From SG8-39 sp041558415 (GTDB lineage Bacteria; Pseudomonadota; Gammaproteobacteria; Burkholderiales; SG8-39): a DNA stretch of 64,000 nt. The notes below the pieces were generated by a model. The model worked only from the letters and a program-made list of their open reading frames with translations. It was not told the DNA's origin and made no database searches. Below, piece after piece: positions 17,579 through 26,811 of this stretch; the stretch's first letter is position 1; each line of letters starts with the position of its first letter. The position numbers and the translations under genes were made by a program. Where the stretch lies: positions 1 to 64,000 of the forward strand of contig JBFFEY010000011.1 in NCBI GenBank assembly GCA_041558415.1. The letters run 5' to 3'.

Positions 17579-18640
17579 TCAGCCGAGCGCCGCGAGCACC
17601 GCATCGCCCATCTCGACCGTGCCCACCTTCTTCGTACCGGGGGTATGGATGTCAGCCGTGCGGTAGCCCTGCGCCAGCACCTGCTGCACGGCGTGCTCGA
17701 TGCGGTCGGCCGCCGCGCTCTGTCCGAGCGAGTAGCGCAGCATCATCGCCGCAGACAGGATCGTGGCGAGCGGATTCGCCACACCCTTGCCGGCGATGTC
17801 CGGCGCCGAGCCGTGAATGGGCTCGTACAGCCCCTTATTGCGCGCGTCGAGCGACGCCGAGGGCAGCATGCCGATCGAGCCGGTCAGCATCGAGGCCTCG
17901 TCGGACAGGATGTCGCCGAACATGTTGCCGGTGACGATGACGTCGAACTGCTTGGGCGCACGCACCAGCTGCATCGCGCAGTTGTCGACGTACATATGCG
18001 ACAGCTCGACGTCCGGGTAGTCCTTCGCCACCTCGCTAACCACCTGCTTCCACAGCTCGGTGGTCTCCAGCACGTTCGCCTTGTCGACCGAGCACAGCCG
18101 CTTTCCGCGCAGGCGCGCCGCCTGGAACGCGACCTGCGCGATGCGCCGGATCTCGCCTTCGCGATAGCGCATCGTATTGATGCCCTCGCGCTCGCCGCCG
18201 GGCAGCGTGGCGATGCCGCGCGGCTCGCCGAAATAGATGTCGCCGGTCAGCTCGCGCACGATGAGCACATCCAGGCCGGCAACCACCTCGGCTTTCAGCG
18301 AGGAGGCCGCGGCGAGCTCGGCGTAGACGCGCGCCGGACGCAGATTGGCGAACAGGCCGAGCGCCTTGCGCAGCCCGAGGATCGCCTGCTCGGGCCGTTT
18401 TTCGCGCGGCAGCGAATCGTATTTCCAGTCGCCGACCGCGCCGAACAGGATGGCGTCGGCCGCCTGCGCCAGGCGCAGGGTGGCCTCGGGCAGAGGATGA
18501 TCGGCGGCGTCGACGCCCGCACCGCCGACCGCCGCCTGCTCCAGCTCGAACGCGAGATCGAGCCGCTGCAACACCTTGAGCGCCTCGGCGACGATCTCGG
18601 GACCGATGCCGTCGCCCGGCAATACCGCGATGTTGCTCAT
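17579..18640 (-). CDS. leuB: 3-isopropylmalate dehydrogenase LeuB
   Basis: A 353-residue NAD-dependent decarboxylating dehydrogenase of leucine synthesis. The N-terminal AVLPGDGIGPEI, the internal TGDIYFGEPRG and the C-terminal NAD-binding EPIHGSAPDIAGK are typical. It starts 4 bases after the leuD stop and is part of a leuC-ecn-leuD-leuB operon. Confidence 0.97.
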   Translation of the reverse strand: MSNIAVLPGDGIGPEIVAEALKVLQRLDLAFELEQAAVGGAGVDAADHPLPEATLRLAQAADAILFGAVGDWKYDSLPREKRPEQAILGLRKALGLFANLRPARVYAELAAASSLKAEVVAGLDVLIVRELTGDIYFGEPRGIATLPGGEREGINTMRYREGEIRRIAQVAFQAARLRGKRLCSVDKANVLETTELWKQVVSEVAKDYPDVELSHMYVDNCAMQLVRAPKQFDVIVTGNMFGDILSDEASMLTGSIGMLPSASLDARNKGLYEPIHGSAPDIAGKGVANPLATILSAAMMLRYSLGQSAAADRIEHAVQQVLAQGYRTADIHTPGTKKVGTVEMGDAVLAALG

Positions 18641-18644
18641 CGCC

Positions 18645-19286
18645 TCAGCGGAAGTACCAGGGGAACTGCGCGCGCCGCCGGTCTTCGAACGCGCGGATCG
18701 TGTCGGCCCGGCGCAGCGTGAGACCGATCTCGTCGAGCCCGTTCAGCAGGCAGTACTTGCGGTGCGCGTCGACATCGAAGCGCATCACCTTGGCGCCGTC
18801 GGCCGTGCGCAGCTGCTGCTGCTCGAGGTCCACCGTGAGCTGGAAACCGGGGAACGAGGCGCAATCGTAGAACAGGCCGTCCACTTCCGACTCCGACAGC
18901 ACCACCGGCAGCAGGCCGTTCTTGAAGCAGTTGTTGAAGAAGATGTCGGCGAACGATGGCGCGATCACGCAGCGGAAGCCGTAATCCAGCAGCGCCCACG
19001 GCGCATGCTCGCGCGAGCTGCCGCAGCCGAAATTACGGCGCGCGAGCAGGATCGAGGCCTTCTCGTAGCGCGGTTGATTGAGCACGAAGTCCGGGTTGCG
19101 TGGCCGCTTGGCGTTGTCCATGCCGGGCTCGCCGTGGTCGAGATAGCGCCAGGCATCGAACAGGTTCGGCCCGAAGCCGCTGCGCTTGATCGACTTGAGG
19201 AACTGCTTCGGGATGACCTGGTCGGTGTCGACGTTGGCGCGGTCGAGCGGCGCCACGATCCCCGTGTGTACGGTAAACGCGTCCAT
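18645..19286 (-). CDS. leuD: 3-isopropylmalate dehydratase small subunit LeuD
   Basis: A 213-residue swivel-domain subunit of isopropylmalate isomerase. NFGCGSSREHAPWAL is the family motif. The start MDAFTVHTG fits homologues; the longer upstream frame reads through the entericidin gene out of phase and was discarded. It works with LeuC, encoded two genes upstream in the operon. Confidence 0.96.
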   Translation of the reverse strand: MDAFTVHTGIVAPLDRANVDTDQVIPKQFLKSIKRSGFGPNLFDAWRYLDHGEPGMDNAKRPRNPDFVLNQPRYEKASILLARRNFGCGSSREHAPWALLDYGFRCVIAPSFADIFFNNCFKNGLLPVVLSESEVDGLFYDCASFPGFQLTVDLEQQQLRTADGAKVMRFDVDAHRKYCLLNGLDEIGLTLRRADTIRAFEDRRRAQFPWYFR

Positions 19287-19288
19287 CG

Positions 19289-19408
19289 CTAGCGGGTCGA
19301 TTTCTGGATCGCCTTGCCGCCCGCCTCGACGTCCTCGCCAATGCCGCGCATGGTGTTGCAGCCAGCCATCAGCGCGGCGAGCAGAACAAAGAACACAATG
19401 CGTCTCAT
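19289..19408 (-). CDS. Entericidin A/B family small lipoprotein
   Basis: A 39-residue ORF, too short for most gene callers. A hydrophobic signal (residues 4-16) ends in the lipobox LMAG before Cys17. A short polar tail GIGEDVEAGGKAIQKSTR follows, typical of entericidins. These are small membrane lipoproteins, described in E. coli as a toxin/antidote-like pair. It sits between leuC and leuD; an entericidin-like gene at this position is common in betaproteobacteria. A leucine-related role is not known. Start and stop are clear; a purine-rich GGAGG lies before the ATG. Confidence 0.85.
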   Translation of the reverse strand: MRRIVFFVLLAALMAGCNTMRGIGEDVEAGGKAIQKSTR

Positions 19409-19422
19409 AGCAGCCTCCGGTT

Positions 19423-20838
19423 TCAACGCCAGTTACGAATATCGACGAAATGCCCCGCCACCGCCGCGGCCGCGGCCATCGCCGGGCTGACGAGGTGCGT
19501 GCGCCCCCCGGCGCCCTGGCGGCCCTCAAAATTGCGGTTCGAGGTCGCCGCGCAGCGCTCGCCGGGCTCGAGGCGATCGGCGTTCATCGCCAGGCACATC
19601 GAGCAGCCCGGCTCGCGCCACTCGAAGCCCGCCTCGCGGAACACACGATCGAGCCCCTCTTTCTCGGCCTGCACCTTCACCAGGCCGGAGCCCGGAACCA
19701 CCAGCGCGGCGCGGATGCTGGACGCGACCTTGCGACCCTTCACCACCGCGGCCGCATGGCGCAGGTCCTCGATGCGGGAGTTGGTGCACGAGCCGATGAA
19801 GACTTTGTCGAGCCGGATGTCGGTGATCGGCGTGCGCGGCGTCAGGCCCATGTAGACCAGTGCGCGCTCCATGCCCTCGCGCCGCAGCGCATCCTTCTCC
19901 TTTTCCGGATCGGGCACCGTGGCGTCGACCGGCACCACCATCTCGGGCGACGTGCCCCAGGTGACCTGCGGCAGGATGCCGCGCGCATCGAGCGACAGCT
20001 CGCGATCGAAGGTCGCGTCCGGATCGCTGACCAGCGTGCGCCAGTAGATCACCGCCTGATCCCATTCCGGCCCGACCGGCGCCAGCGGACGCCCCTGGAC
20101 GTAGGCCAGCGTGGCGTCATCGAACGCCACCATGCCGGCGCGCGCGCCCGCCTCGATCGCCATGTTGCACAGGGTCATGCGCCCTTCCATCGACAGGGCG
20201 CGGATCGTGCTGCCGGCGAACTCGACGGCGCAGCCCGTACCGCCCGCGGTGCCGATCTTGCCGATGATCGCCAGCACGACGTCCTTCGCCGTCACGCCGC
20301 GCGCAAGCGGCCCCTCGACCAGCACCCGCATGTTCTGCATCTTCTTCGCCACCAGGCACTGGGTGGCGAGCACGTGCTCGACCTCCGACGTGCCGATGCC
20401 GTGCGCCAGGCAGGCGAACGCGCCGTGCGTGCTGGTGTGCGAATCGCCGCACACCACGGTCATGCCGGGCAGCGTGGCGCCCTGCTCCGGGCCGATCACG
20501 TGCACGATGCCCTGGCGCTTGTCGAGGAACGGGAAATAGGCGCGTGCGCCGAATTCCTTCATGTTGGCGTCGAGCGTCTGCACCTGCAGGCGCGAGGTGG
20601 CGTCACGGATGCCTTCGATGCCGAGCGCCCAGTCGGTGGTCGGCGTGTTGTGGTCCGCAGTGGCGATCACCGAGTCGCTGCGCCAGGGCTTGCGTCCGGC
20701 AATCTTGAGCCCCTCGTAGGCCTGCGGGCTGGTGACCTCGTGCACCAGGTGACGGTCGATGTAGAGCAGCGCGGTACCGTCGGCCTCCTCGTGCACGAGG
20801 TGCGCGTTCCAAAGCTTGTCATAGAGCGTCTGTCCCAT
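19423..20838 (-). CDS. leuC: 3-isopropylmalate dehydratase large subunit LeuC
   Basis: A 471-residue aconitase-family enzyme. The 4Fe-4S cluster cysteines are in IGSCTNSR and EPGCSMCLAMN. The complex converts 2-isopropylmalate to 3-isopropylmalate. This is the first gene of the leu operon here. Neither leuA nor a visible leader attenuator is in the short upstream gap (20839-20921). Confidence 0.97.
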   Translation of the reverse strand: MGQTLYDKLWNAHLVHEEADGTALLYIDRHLVHEVTSPQAYEGLKIAGRKPWRSDSVIATADHNTPTTDWALGIEGIRDATSRLQVQTLDANMKEFGARAYFPFLDKRQGIVHVIGPEQGATLPGMTVVCGDSHTSTHGAFACLAHGIGTSEVEHVLATQCLVAKKMQNMRVLVEGPLARGVTAKDVVLAIIGKIGTAGGTGCAVEFAGSTIRALSMEGRMTLCNMAIEAGARAGMVAFDDATLAYVQGRPLAPVGPEWDQAVIYWRTLVSDPDATFDRELSLDARGILPQVTWGTSPEMVVPVDATVPDPEKEKDALRREGMERALVYMGLTPRTPITDIRLDKVFIGSCTNSRIEDLRHAAAVVKGRKVASSIRAALVVPGSGLVKVQAEKEGLDRVFREAGFEWREPGCSMCLAMNADRLEPGERCAATSNRNFEGRQGAGGRTHLVSPAMAAAAAVAGHFVDIRNWR

Positions 20839-20921
20839 GGCGTCGCGGGCTCGACTGAAAGCGTTGAATTATCCCACAGCGCCACGCGCTTTTTGCCGCC
20901 GCCGCGCCGCGACGGCGCCGC

Positions 20922-21761
20922 TCAGCCGCCGCGCCGGGCGCGCTCGTAGAGCGGCATCACGCGATCGGCGTAGAGGCGCAGGTCGGCGATGCGGCTTTCG
21001 TAGGACGGGTGGGTGGAAAGAAACTGCGGTGGCTGTCCTTCGCCGAGCGCGCCCATCTTCTGCCACAGCGTGATCGCCGCCCGCGGGTCGTACCCGGCGC
21101 GCGCCGCCAGCTCGACGCCGACGCGGTCGGCCTCCGTTTCGAAGGCCCGCGAGTTGGGCTTCATGATGGTGACGTCGACGACGATCGCCGAGAGATCCAT
21201 CGCGCCGCTCGACATCCCGGTCGCGGCACCCAGGATGCTGAGGCCGATGCTCGCCGCCATCGCCTGCGAGGCGCGCTCCCGGCCGTGCTCGCGCAGCGCG
21301 TGGGCGATCTCGTGGCCCATGATCGCGGCGAGTTCGGCGTCGGTCGGCTTGAGCCGCTCGATGAGGCCCGTGTAGACGGCCATCTTGCCCCCCGGCATGC
21401 ACCAGGCGTTGACCGCCTTCGCGCTGAGCACGTTCGTCTCCCAGGCCCAGCCGCGCGCGTCGGCGCGGAACGCCCCGCTCGCCGTGATGAGCCGCGCCGC
21501 GATCGCGCGCACGCGCGCCACCTGCTGCGGGTTGCGGTTGAGGCGCCCGGCGCGCTGCGCCGCGGCCATCTCCTGGCGGTAGGCCTGTGCCGCGCTGCGG
21601 TTGACCTCCTCGGAGGAGAGCAGCATGGTCTGCTGGCGCTCGACGCCGACCGCGCCGGTGTCCGTCGTGCGCGCGCTCTGGCAGCCCCCCAGCGCGAGCG
21701 CCGACAGGGCGAGGGCGAGCCCCGCGGTCGTCCGCAGCCTGTCGAAGAACAGCTCAGGCAT
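20922..21761 (-). CDS. M48 family metalloprotease, lipoprotein
   Basis: A 279-residue protein with a lipoprotein signal (lipobox ALGGC, Cys27). The M48 zinc motif HEIAH is at residues 150-154, and the third ligand Glu follows in FETEADRVG. It resembles periplasmic lipoprotein proteases such as LoiP/YcaL, which act in outer-membrane protein quality control; exact orthology is not claimed. The C-terminal STHPSYESRIADL segment is conserved in the family. Confidence 0.9.
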   Translation of the reverse strand: MPELFFDRLRTTAGLALALSALALGGCQSARTTDTGAVGVERQQTMLLSSEEVNRSAAQAYRQEMAAAQRAGRLNRNPQQVARVRAIAARLITASGAFRADARGWAWETNVLSAKAVNAWCMPGGKMAVYTGLIERLKPTDAELAAIMGHEIAHALREHGRERASQAMAASIGLSILGAATGMSSGAMDLSAIVVDVTIMKPNSRAFETEADRVGVELAARAGYDPRAAITLWQKMGALGEGQPPQFLSTHPSYESRIADLRLYADRVMPLYERARRGG

Positions 21762-21770
21762 CGTCGTTCA

Positions 21771-22991
21771 TCAAACCTCTCGTGGCGTTACCCGCCAGGC
21801 CAACAGCGCTGCGCCGACCAGCCCGGCGAGCGAGCTGATGGTAAAGGTCCAGCCCGGCCCGAGCGCAGCCCAGCTCCAGCCTGCGAGCAGGGTTCCGGCG
21901 GCCCCCCCGAGGCCGTAGGAAACGCTCGAGTACACCGCCTGGCCGCGCGCCTGCTGTGCGCCGCTGAAGGCGCGGTGAATCATGGCAACCGAGGCCGCAT
22001 GATAAACGCCGAAGGTGGCCGCATGCAGCAGCTGCGCGGCCGCGAGCAGCAGCACCCAGTCGACCGCCCAGCCGATCACCACGAAGCGCAGGCCGGCGGC
22101 GAGAAAGCTGCCGAGCAGCAGCTGGCGCAGCGAGAAGCGGCGCAGCAGCCGCGGCAGGGCGATGAAGACGACGATCTCCGCGAGCACGCCGAGCGTCCAG
22201 AGCGCGCCGATCGCAAGCTTGCTGTAGCCGGCGTGCGACAGGTGGATCGAATAGAACGCATACAGCGCGCCGTGCGCCACCACCATGCAGAAGCAGGCGG
22301 CCAGCAGGCGTACCACCTCTGGCTGGCGCAGCACCGCCCAGAAGCGCGGCGCGTCGGGCGCCGCCTCGCTGCGCAGCGGCCGCGCCGGCAGACCGCAGGC
22401 GGCGACGAGCGCACCGAGCGCGAGCACCCAGATGATGACCAGCAGCGAGGACGGCGCCGAGCGGTCGAGCCAGAAGCCCGTGAGCAGCACCCCGAGGATG
22501 AAGCTCACCGAACCCCACAGCCGCACCGGCCCGTAGCGGCCGGACTGGGCGCCGAGCGCCGAAAGCGCGAGCGACTCGACGATCGGCATGGCACCGGCCG
22601 AGGCCACGCTGAGGGCCAGCATCACCGCAGCAATGCCGTACACGTCGTCGATCCAGAACAGCGCCCCGTAGCCAATGACCAGCGCCACGCCCGAGAGCAC
22701 CACGATCGCGCGGTGCCATTGCGCACGGTCGGCCACCCAGCCCCAAAACGCGGGCGCGAAGACGCGCGCGATCTGCGGCATCGCCAGCACCAAGGCGATC
22801 TGCGCTGCGCGCAGGCCGAGCGATTCGAGGTACAGCGCGAAGTACGGCAGCATCGCGCCGGCGTAGGCGAAATACGTGAAGTAGTAGGCCGCGAGCCTGA
22901 CTTCCGCGCCCGCTAATCCGGCAGCTGCGTGCAACGATCGTTCCGCCGCAAGGCATTCAGTGCCCTCGATCGGGCCGGCGGACTGTACCAT
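21771..22991 (-). CDS. MFS transporter, 12-TM (nucleoside/phenylpropionate-symporter-like)
   Basis: About 406 residues with twelve predicted membrane segments. The PYFALYLESLGL segment near the N-terminus resembles MFS_1-like symporters such as HcaT. The substrate is unknown. The start is uncertain: the ATG at 22989-22991 adds a weakly conserved ~35-residue tail, and a TTG nearer the first helix (around 22934) is an alternative. The gene is divergent from the SDR gene with about 50 bases between starts, so promoters must overlap. Confidence 0.82.
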   Translation of the reverse strand: MVQSAGPIEGTECLAAERSLHAAAGLAGAEVRLAAYYFTYFAYAGAMLPYFALYLESLGLRAAQIALVLAMPQIARVFAPAFWGWVADRAQWHRAIVVLSGVALVIGYGALFWIDDVYGIAAVMLALSVASAGAMPIVESLALSALGAQSGRYGPVRLWGSVSFILGVLLTGFWLDRSAPSSLLVIIWVLALGALVAACGLPARPLRSEAAPDAPRFWAVLRQPEVVRLLAACFCMVVAHGALYAFYSIHLSHAGYSKLAIGALWTLGVLAEIVVFIALPRLLRRFSLRQLLLGSFLAAGLRFVVIGWAVDWVLLLAAAQLLHAATFGVYHAASVAMIHRAFSGAQQARGQAVYSSVSYGLGGAAGTLLAGWSWAALGPGWTFTISSLAGLVGAALLAWRVTPREV

Positions 22992-23041
22992 TTGGCGGTC
23001 GGCGGGCGCGAGCGGTGGCCGCGCCCCTGTGTTCGAACGCC

Positions 23042-23809
23042 ATGGACCTGCCCTCACTGTTCAGCCTCGCCGGCCGCGTCGCGCTGGTCACCGGTGGCAG
23101 CTCGGGCCTCGGGCGTGAAATCGCGCTGGCGCTGGCGCAAGCTGGCGCGGCGGTCGTGCTGGTGGCACGCCGCGCCGATGCGCTCGCGGCTGCGCAGCAG
23201 GCGATCGAGGCCGCCGGCGGCCGCGCCGCGGCCCTGCCCTGCGACCTCGCCGACCGCGCGCAGCTCGCCGACTGTGCCGCGCGGGCAGGCGCGATCTTCG
23301 GCGCGCCGGAAATCCTCGTGTCGGCGGCCGGCATCAACATCCGCAAGCCGATGCTCGAGCTGAGCGAGGCGGACTGGGATCGGACCCTGCGCCTGAACCT
23401 CGACGCCGCGTTCCTGCTCGCGCAGCGTCTCGCCCCCGCGATGATCGAGAAAGGCTGGGGCCGCATCATCAACCTCGCCTCGCTGCAGGCGGTACGCGCC
23501 TTCGGCAACAGCGGGGCCTACGGCGTCTCGAAAGCGGGCGTGGCACAGCTCACGCGCGCGCAGGCCGAAGCCTGGTCGCGCCACGGCGTCAACGCCAACG
23601 CGATCGCGCCGGGCTTTTTCGCCACGCCGCTCACCGCGGCCGTGGCGAACGATGCGCAGCGCTGGCAGCAGCTGGCCGAGCGCAGCTTTGTCGGTCGCAA
23701 CGGCGCGCTGCCCGACATACGCGGCACCGCGCTCTTCCTCGCGAGCCGGGCCTCGGACTACGTGACCGGACAGACGATTTTCGTCGACGGCGGCTTTTCC
23801 GCGGCATGA
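23042..23809 (+). CDS. SDR family oxidoreductase
   Basis: A 255-residue classical short-chain dehydrogenase. The Rossmann motif TGGSSGLG is at residues 17-24. The NAAG-like segment reads SAAGIN. The catalytic serine lies in NLASLQ and YGVSK supplies Tyr and Lys. Residues near the C-terminus (YVTGQTIFVDGGFSA) are typical of FabG/gluconate-dehydrogenase-like enzymes. The substrate is unknown. Its TGA overlaps the ATG of the next gene (ATGA), indicating coupling. Confidence 0.9.
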   Translation: MDLPSLFSLAGRVALVTGGSSGLGREIALALAQAGAAVVLVARRADALAAAQQAIEAAGGRAAALPCDLADRAQLADCAARAGAIFGAPEILVSAAGINIRKPMLELSEADWDRTLRLNLDAAFLLAQRLAPAMIEKGWGRIINLASLQAVRAFGNSGAYGVSKAGVAQLTRAQAEAWSRHGVNANAIAPGFFATPLTAAVANDAQRWQQLAERSFVGRNGALPDIRGTALFLASRASDYVTGQTIFVDGGFSAA

Positions 23810-26800
23810 AGCCGGACGCGGCAGCCACGCGCGCCGGGCCAGACGTACTGCCGCCGCGCGCCGCCTTCTATGCGCTGTTCACGGCCTCGGGCTTCGCCGG
23901 GCTCATCTACGAGTCCATCTGGACGCACTACCTCAAGCTGTTCCTCGGTCACGCCGCCTACGCCCAATCACTCGTTCTCGCGGTGTTCATGGGCGGCATG
24001 GCGATCGGCGCGGCGCTCGCCGGGCGGCGTTCGACGCGTCTCGCCAATCCCCTGCTCGGCTACGCGCTGGTCGAGGCAATCGTCGGCGGCTTGGCCCTGG
24101 TCTTTCACGAACTGTTCGTCGCCACCACCGACTGGGCCTACGTCGCGCTCTTGCCGGCGCTGGGCGACGCATCGTTCGCGCTCGGCGCCAAGCTGCTCCT
24201 CGCCTGCGCGCTGATCCTGCCGCAGTCGATTCTGCTCGGTGCGACCTTCCCGCTGATGAGCGCCGGCCTGGTCCGCGCGCAGCCCGCGGCGCAGGGCGAA
24301 TCGATCGCGATGCTGTACTTCGCCAACAGCCTCGGTGCCGCGGCGGGGGTGCTGACGAGCGGCTTCGTGCTGATTGCCTGGGTCGGGCTGCCCGGCACCT
24401 TGCGCAGTGCCGGCGTCATCAACCTGTGTCTCGCAGCGATCGTCTGGATGCTGGCGCGACCCGTGCACCACCGGCCGCTCGCGGCGCGCGCCGGCGGCGC
24501 GCGTGCGGCCCCGCTGCAGCTCGCCGTGGCGTTTTTCACCGGGCTGGCCTCCTTCGTCTACGAGATCAGCTGGATCCGCATGCTCGCCCTGGTGCTCGGC
24601 GCATCGACGCACTCCTTCGAGCTCATGCTGTCGACGTTCATCCTCGGCCTTGCCCTCGGCGGGCTCGCCGTGCGGCGCCGCGCCGACCGCCTGCCGCGCC
24701 CGGCGCGCGCGCTGGGCTGGATCCAGCTGACGATGGGCCTGCTGGCGCTCGCGACGCTGCCGCTCTACCACCTGACCTTCGACGTCATGGCGCGCCTGAT
24801 GGACGCGCTGACGCGCAGCGAAACCGGCTACCTGCTGTTCAACCTCGCCGGGCAGGGATTATCGGCGTTCATCATGCTGCCGGTCACCTTCTGTGCCGGC
24901 ATGACGCTGCCCTTGATCACCGTCGCGCTGCTGCGCGACGGTGCGGGCGAAGCGGCGATCGGCAGGGTGTACGCCGCCAACACACTGGGCGCGATTGCCG
25001 GCGTGCTGTTCGCGCTGCATATCGGCCTGCCGGGGCTCGGTCTGAAGGGCACGCTGCTCGCCGGCGCGCTGGTCGACGTCCTGCTCGGTCTCGTCCTGCT
25101 GCGGCACACGGCGCTCGGGCCGCGTGTCCTCGCGGCCGCCGCCGCGGCGGGCGCGGCGCTGTTCCTGCCACTGGCGCTCGCTTTCGAGCTCGACGCCAAC
25201 AAGATGACCGCCGGCGTGTTCCGCCACGGCGACCTCGAATCCTCGCGCGACGCCGAGATCCTGTTTGCCGCCGACGGCAAGACCGCCACGGTGCACCTGG
25301 TGGCTTACCCCGGCGCGGTGAGCCTGCGTACCAACGGCAAGTCCGACGGCTCGATCGCGAATCCCGATCGCCCGCGCGGCACCGACGAGATCACGATGGT
25401 GCTGACCGCAGCATTGCCGCTCGCGCTCAAGCCCAACGCGCGCCAGGCGGCGGTGATCGGCATCGGCACCGGCCTCACCAGCCACACGCTGCTGCAGGAC
25501 CTCGACCTGGAGCGCGTCGATACGATCGAGATCGAGTCCAAGATGGCCGAAGCGGCGCGCGGTTTCCTGCCGCGCAATGCCGCGACCTTCGCCGACGGTC
25601 GCGGCCACATCATGATCGACGACGCCAAGACCTTCTTCTCGACGCATGGCCGCCGCTACGACATCGTCGTGTCCGAGCCCTCGAACCCCTGGGTGAGCGG
25701 CGTCTCGAGCCTGTTCACGCGCGAGTTCTACGCGCGCATTCGCGCGCACCTCAATCGCGGCGGGCTGCTGGTGCAGTGGTTCCAGCTCTACGAGATCGAC
25801 CCCTCGATGCTGGCGACCGTGATGGTCGCGCTCGGCGAAGCATTTCCGCATTACGCGATCTACGCCCCCAGCGATCACGACGTGCTCATCATGGCGAGCG
25901 ACGCGCCGGTATCGCGCGCGCCGCAGGCAGGCATCTTCGAGCAGCCGGGCATCGCAAAGGAGCTGTGGACCGTCGACGTGCTCAGCATCGGCGACCTCGA
26001 TGCGCGCTATCTCGGCGACCGCGCCACACTCGAGCCGCTGTTCGCCAGCTACGCGATGCCGGCCAATTCGGACTATGCGCCGATTCTCGATCTCAATGCG
26101 GCCAAGCAGCGCTTCATGGACCGCAGCGCGACCGGGGTCGTCGGCCTGCTCAACCAGGGCGTGCCGATCCTCGAACTGCTCGAGCCCGGCCGCAGCGCGC
26201 GCCCGATCAATCCGCTCTACAAGGGCGCGCACGCCTTCACGCGCATCGAGAACGCGCGGCGCGCGCGCTACGCGCTCGACTTCCTTCTCGGCACGGTACC
26301 GCCTGCACCCGAGAACATTGCCACCGACCTGCAGAAAGACCTCGAGATCGTCCAGCTGCGGCTGCTCGGCTGCCAGTCGCCGCGCAGCCTGGATGTCTGG
26401 CTGCACGCGCTGCTGCGCGTGGCAGGGGCCATCAATCCTTACGTCGCTGCAGACGAAGCCGCCGCGCTATGGTCGAAGGTGCTGGCCGCGCCCTGCGTCG
26501 CAACCCTGCACGCATTCCAGCGCAAGTGGATTGCGCTGTTCGCGGCGGTCGGCGCGCGCGACGCGGCGCGCATGGCCGAGCTCGGCGAGGACCTGCTGAG
26601 CACGCAGCCCACGCTGAGCAGCGACGCGCGCGAGTACCTGCTGCTGGCGACCATGGGCGGGGCCCTGGTGCGCGGTGAAGCCCGGCGCGCCGCCGCGCTG
26701 TGGGACCGCTATGCGCCCGGGCTGCTGCGCGCGCGCGCGCCGGGGCTGCGCCTGCTGCGCTGCCACGCCGCGGCGACGCGCGCGGAATGCATCGAGGCGC

Positions 26801-26811
26801 TCGGCGGCTAG
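23806..26811 (+). CDS. Large membrane protein fused to a spermidine-synthase-like domain
   Basis: A 1001-residue protein. The first ~475 residues contain many hydrophobic helices in an MFS-like arrangement. Residues about 540-710 form a spermidine-synthase-like Rossmann domain (IGIGTGLTSHTL, VSEPSNPWVSG). About 290 largely helical residues follow. Fused membrane/spermidine synthase proteins are widespread, but few have a known function, and canonical polyamine synthesis should not be assumed. The stop overlaps the convergent tetR gene by 4 bases. The SDR gene is coupled upstream. Confidence 0.85.
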   Translation: MKPDAAATRAGPDVLPPRAAFYALFTASGFAGLIYESIWTHYLKLFLGHAAYAQSLVLAVFMGGMAIGAALAGRRSTRLANPLLGYALVEAIVGGLALVFHELFVATTDWAYVALLPALGDASFALGAKLLLACALILPQSILLGATFPLMSAGLVRAQPAAQGESIAMLYFANSLGAAAGVLTSGFVLIAWVGLPGTLRSAGVINLCLAAIVWMLARPVHHRPLAARAGGARAAPLQLAVAFFTGLASFVYEISWIRMLALVLGASTHSFELMLSTFILGLALGGLAVRRRADRLPRPARALGWIQLTMGLLALATLPLYHLTFDVMARLMDALTRSETGYLLFNLAGQGLSAFIMLPVTFCAGMTLPLITVALLRDGAGEAAIGRVYAANTLGAIAGVLFALHIGLPGLGLKGTLLAGALVDVLLGLVLLRHTALGPRVLAAAAAAGAALFLPLALAFELDANKMTAGVFRHGDLESSRDAEILFAADGKTATVHLVAYPGAVSLRTNGKSDGSIANPDRPRGTDEITMVLTAALPLALKPNARQAAVIGIGTGLTSHTLLQDLDLERVDTIEIESKMAEAARGFLPRNAATFADGRGHIMIDDAKTFFSTHGRRYDIVVSEPSNPWVSGVSSLFTREFYARIRAHLNRGGLLVQWFQLYEIDPSMLATVMVALGEAFPHYAIYAPSDHDVLIMASDAPVSRAPQAGIFEQPGIAKELWTVDVLSIGDLDARYLGDRATLEPLFASYAMPANSDYAPILDLNAAKQRFMDRSATGVVGLLNQGVPILELLEPGRSARPINPLYKGAHAFTRIENARRARYALDFLLGTVPPAPENIATDLQKDLEIVQLRLLGCQSPRSLDVWLHALLRVAGAINPYVAADEAAALWSKVLAAPCVATLHAFQRKWIALFAAVGARDAARMAELGEDLLSTQPTLSSDAREYLLLATMGGALVRGEARRAAALWDRYAPGLLRARAPGLRLLRCHAAATRAECIEALGG

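Noticed and set aside
23806..26811. Canonical polyamine synthesis role for the spermidine-synthase-like protein
   Set aside because: The fold is recognised, but fused membrane forms are not shown to make spermidine and no polyamine genes are nearby.
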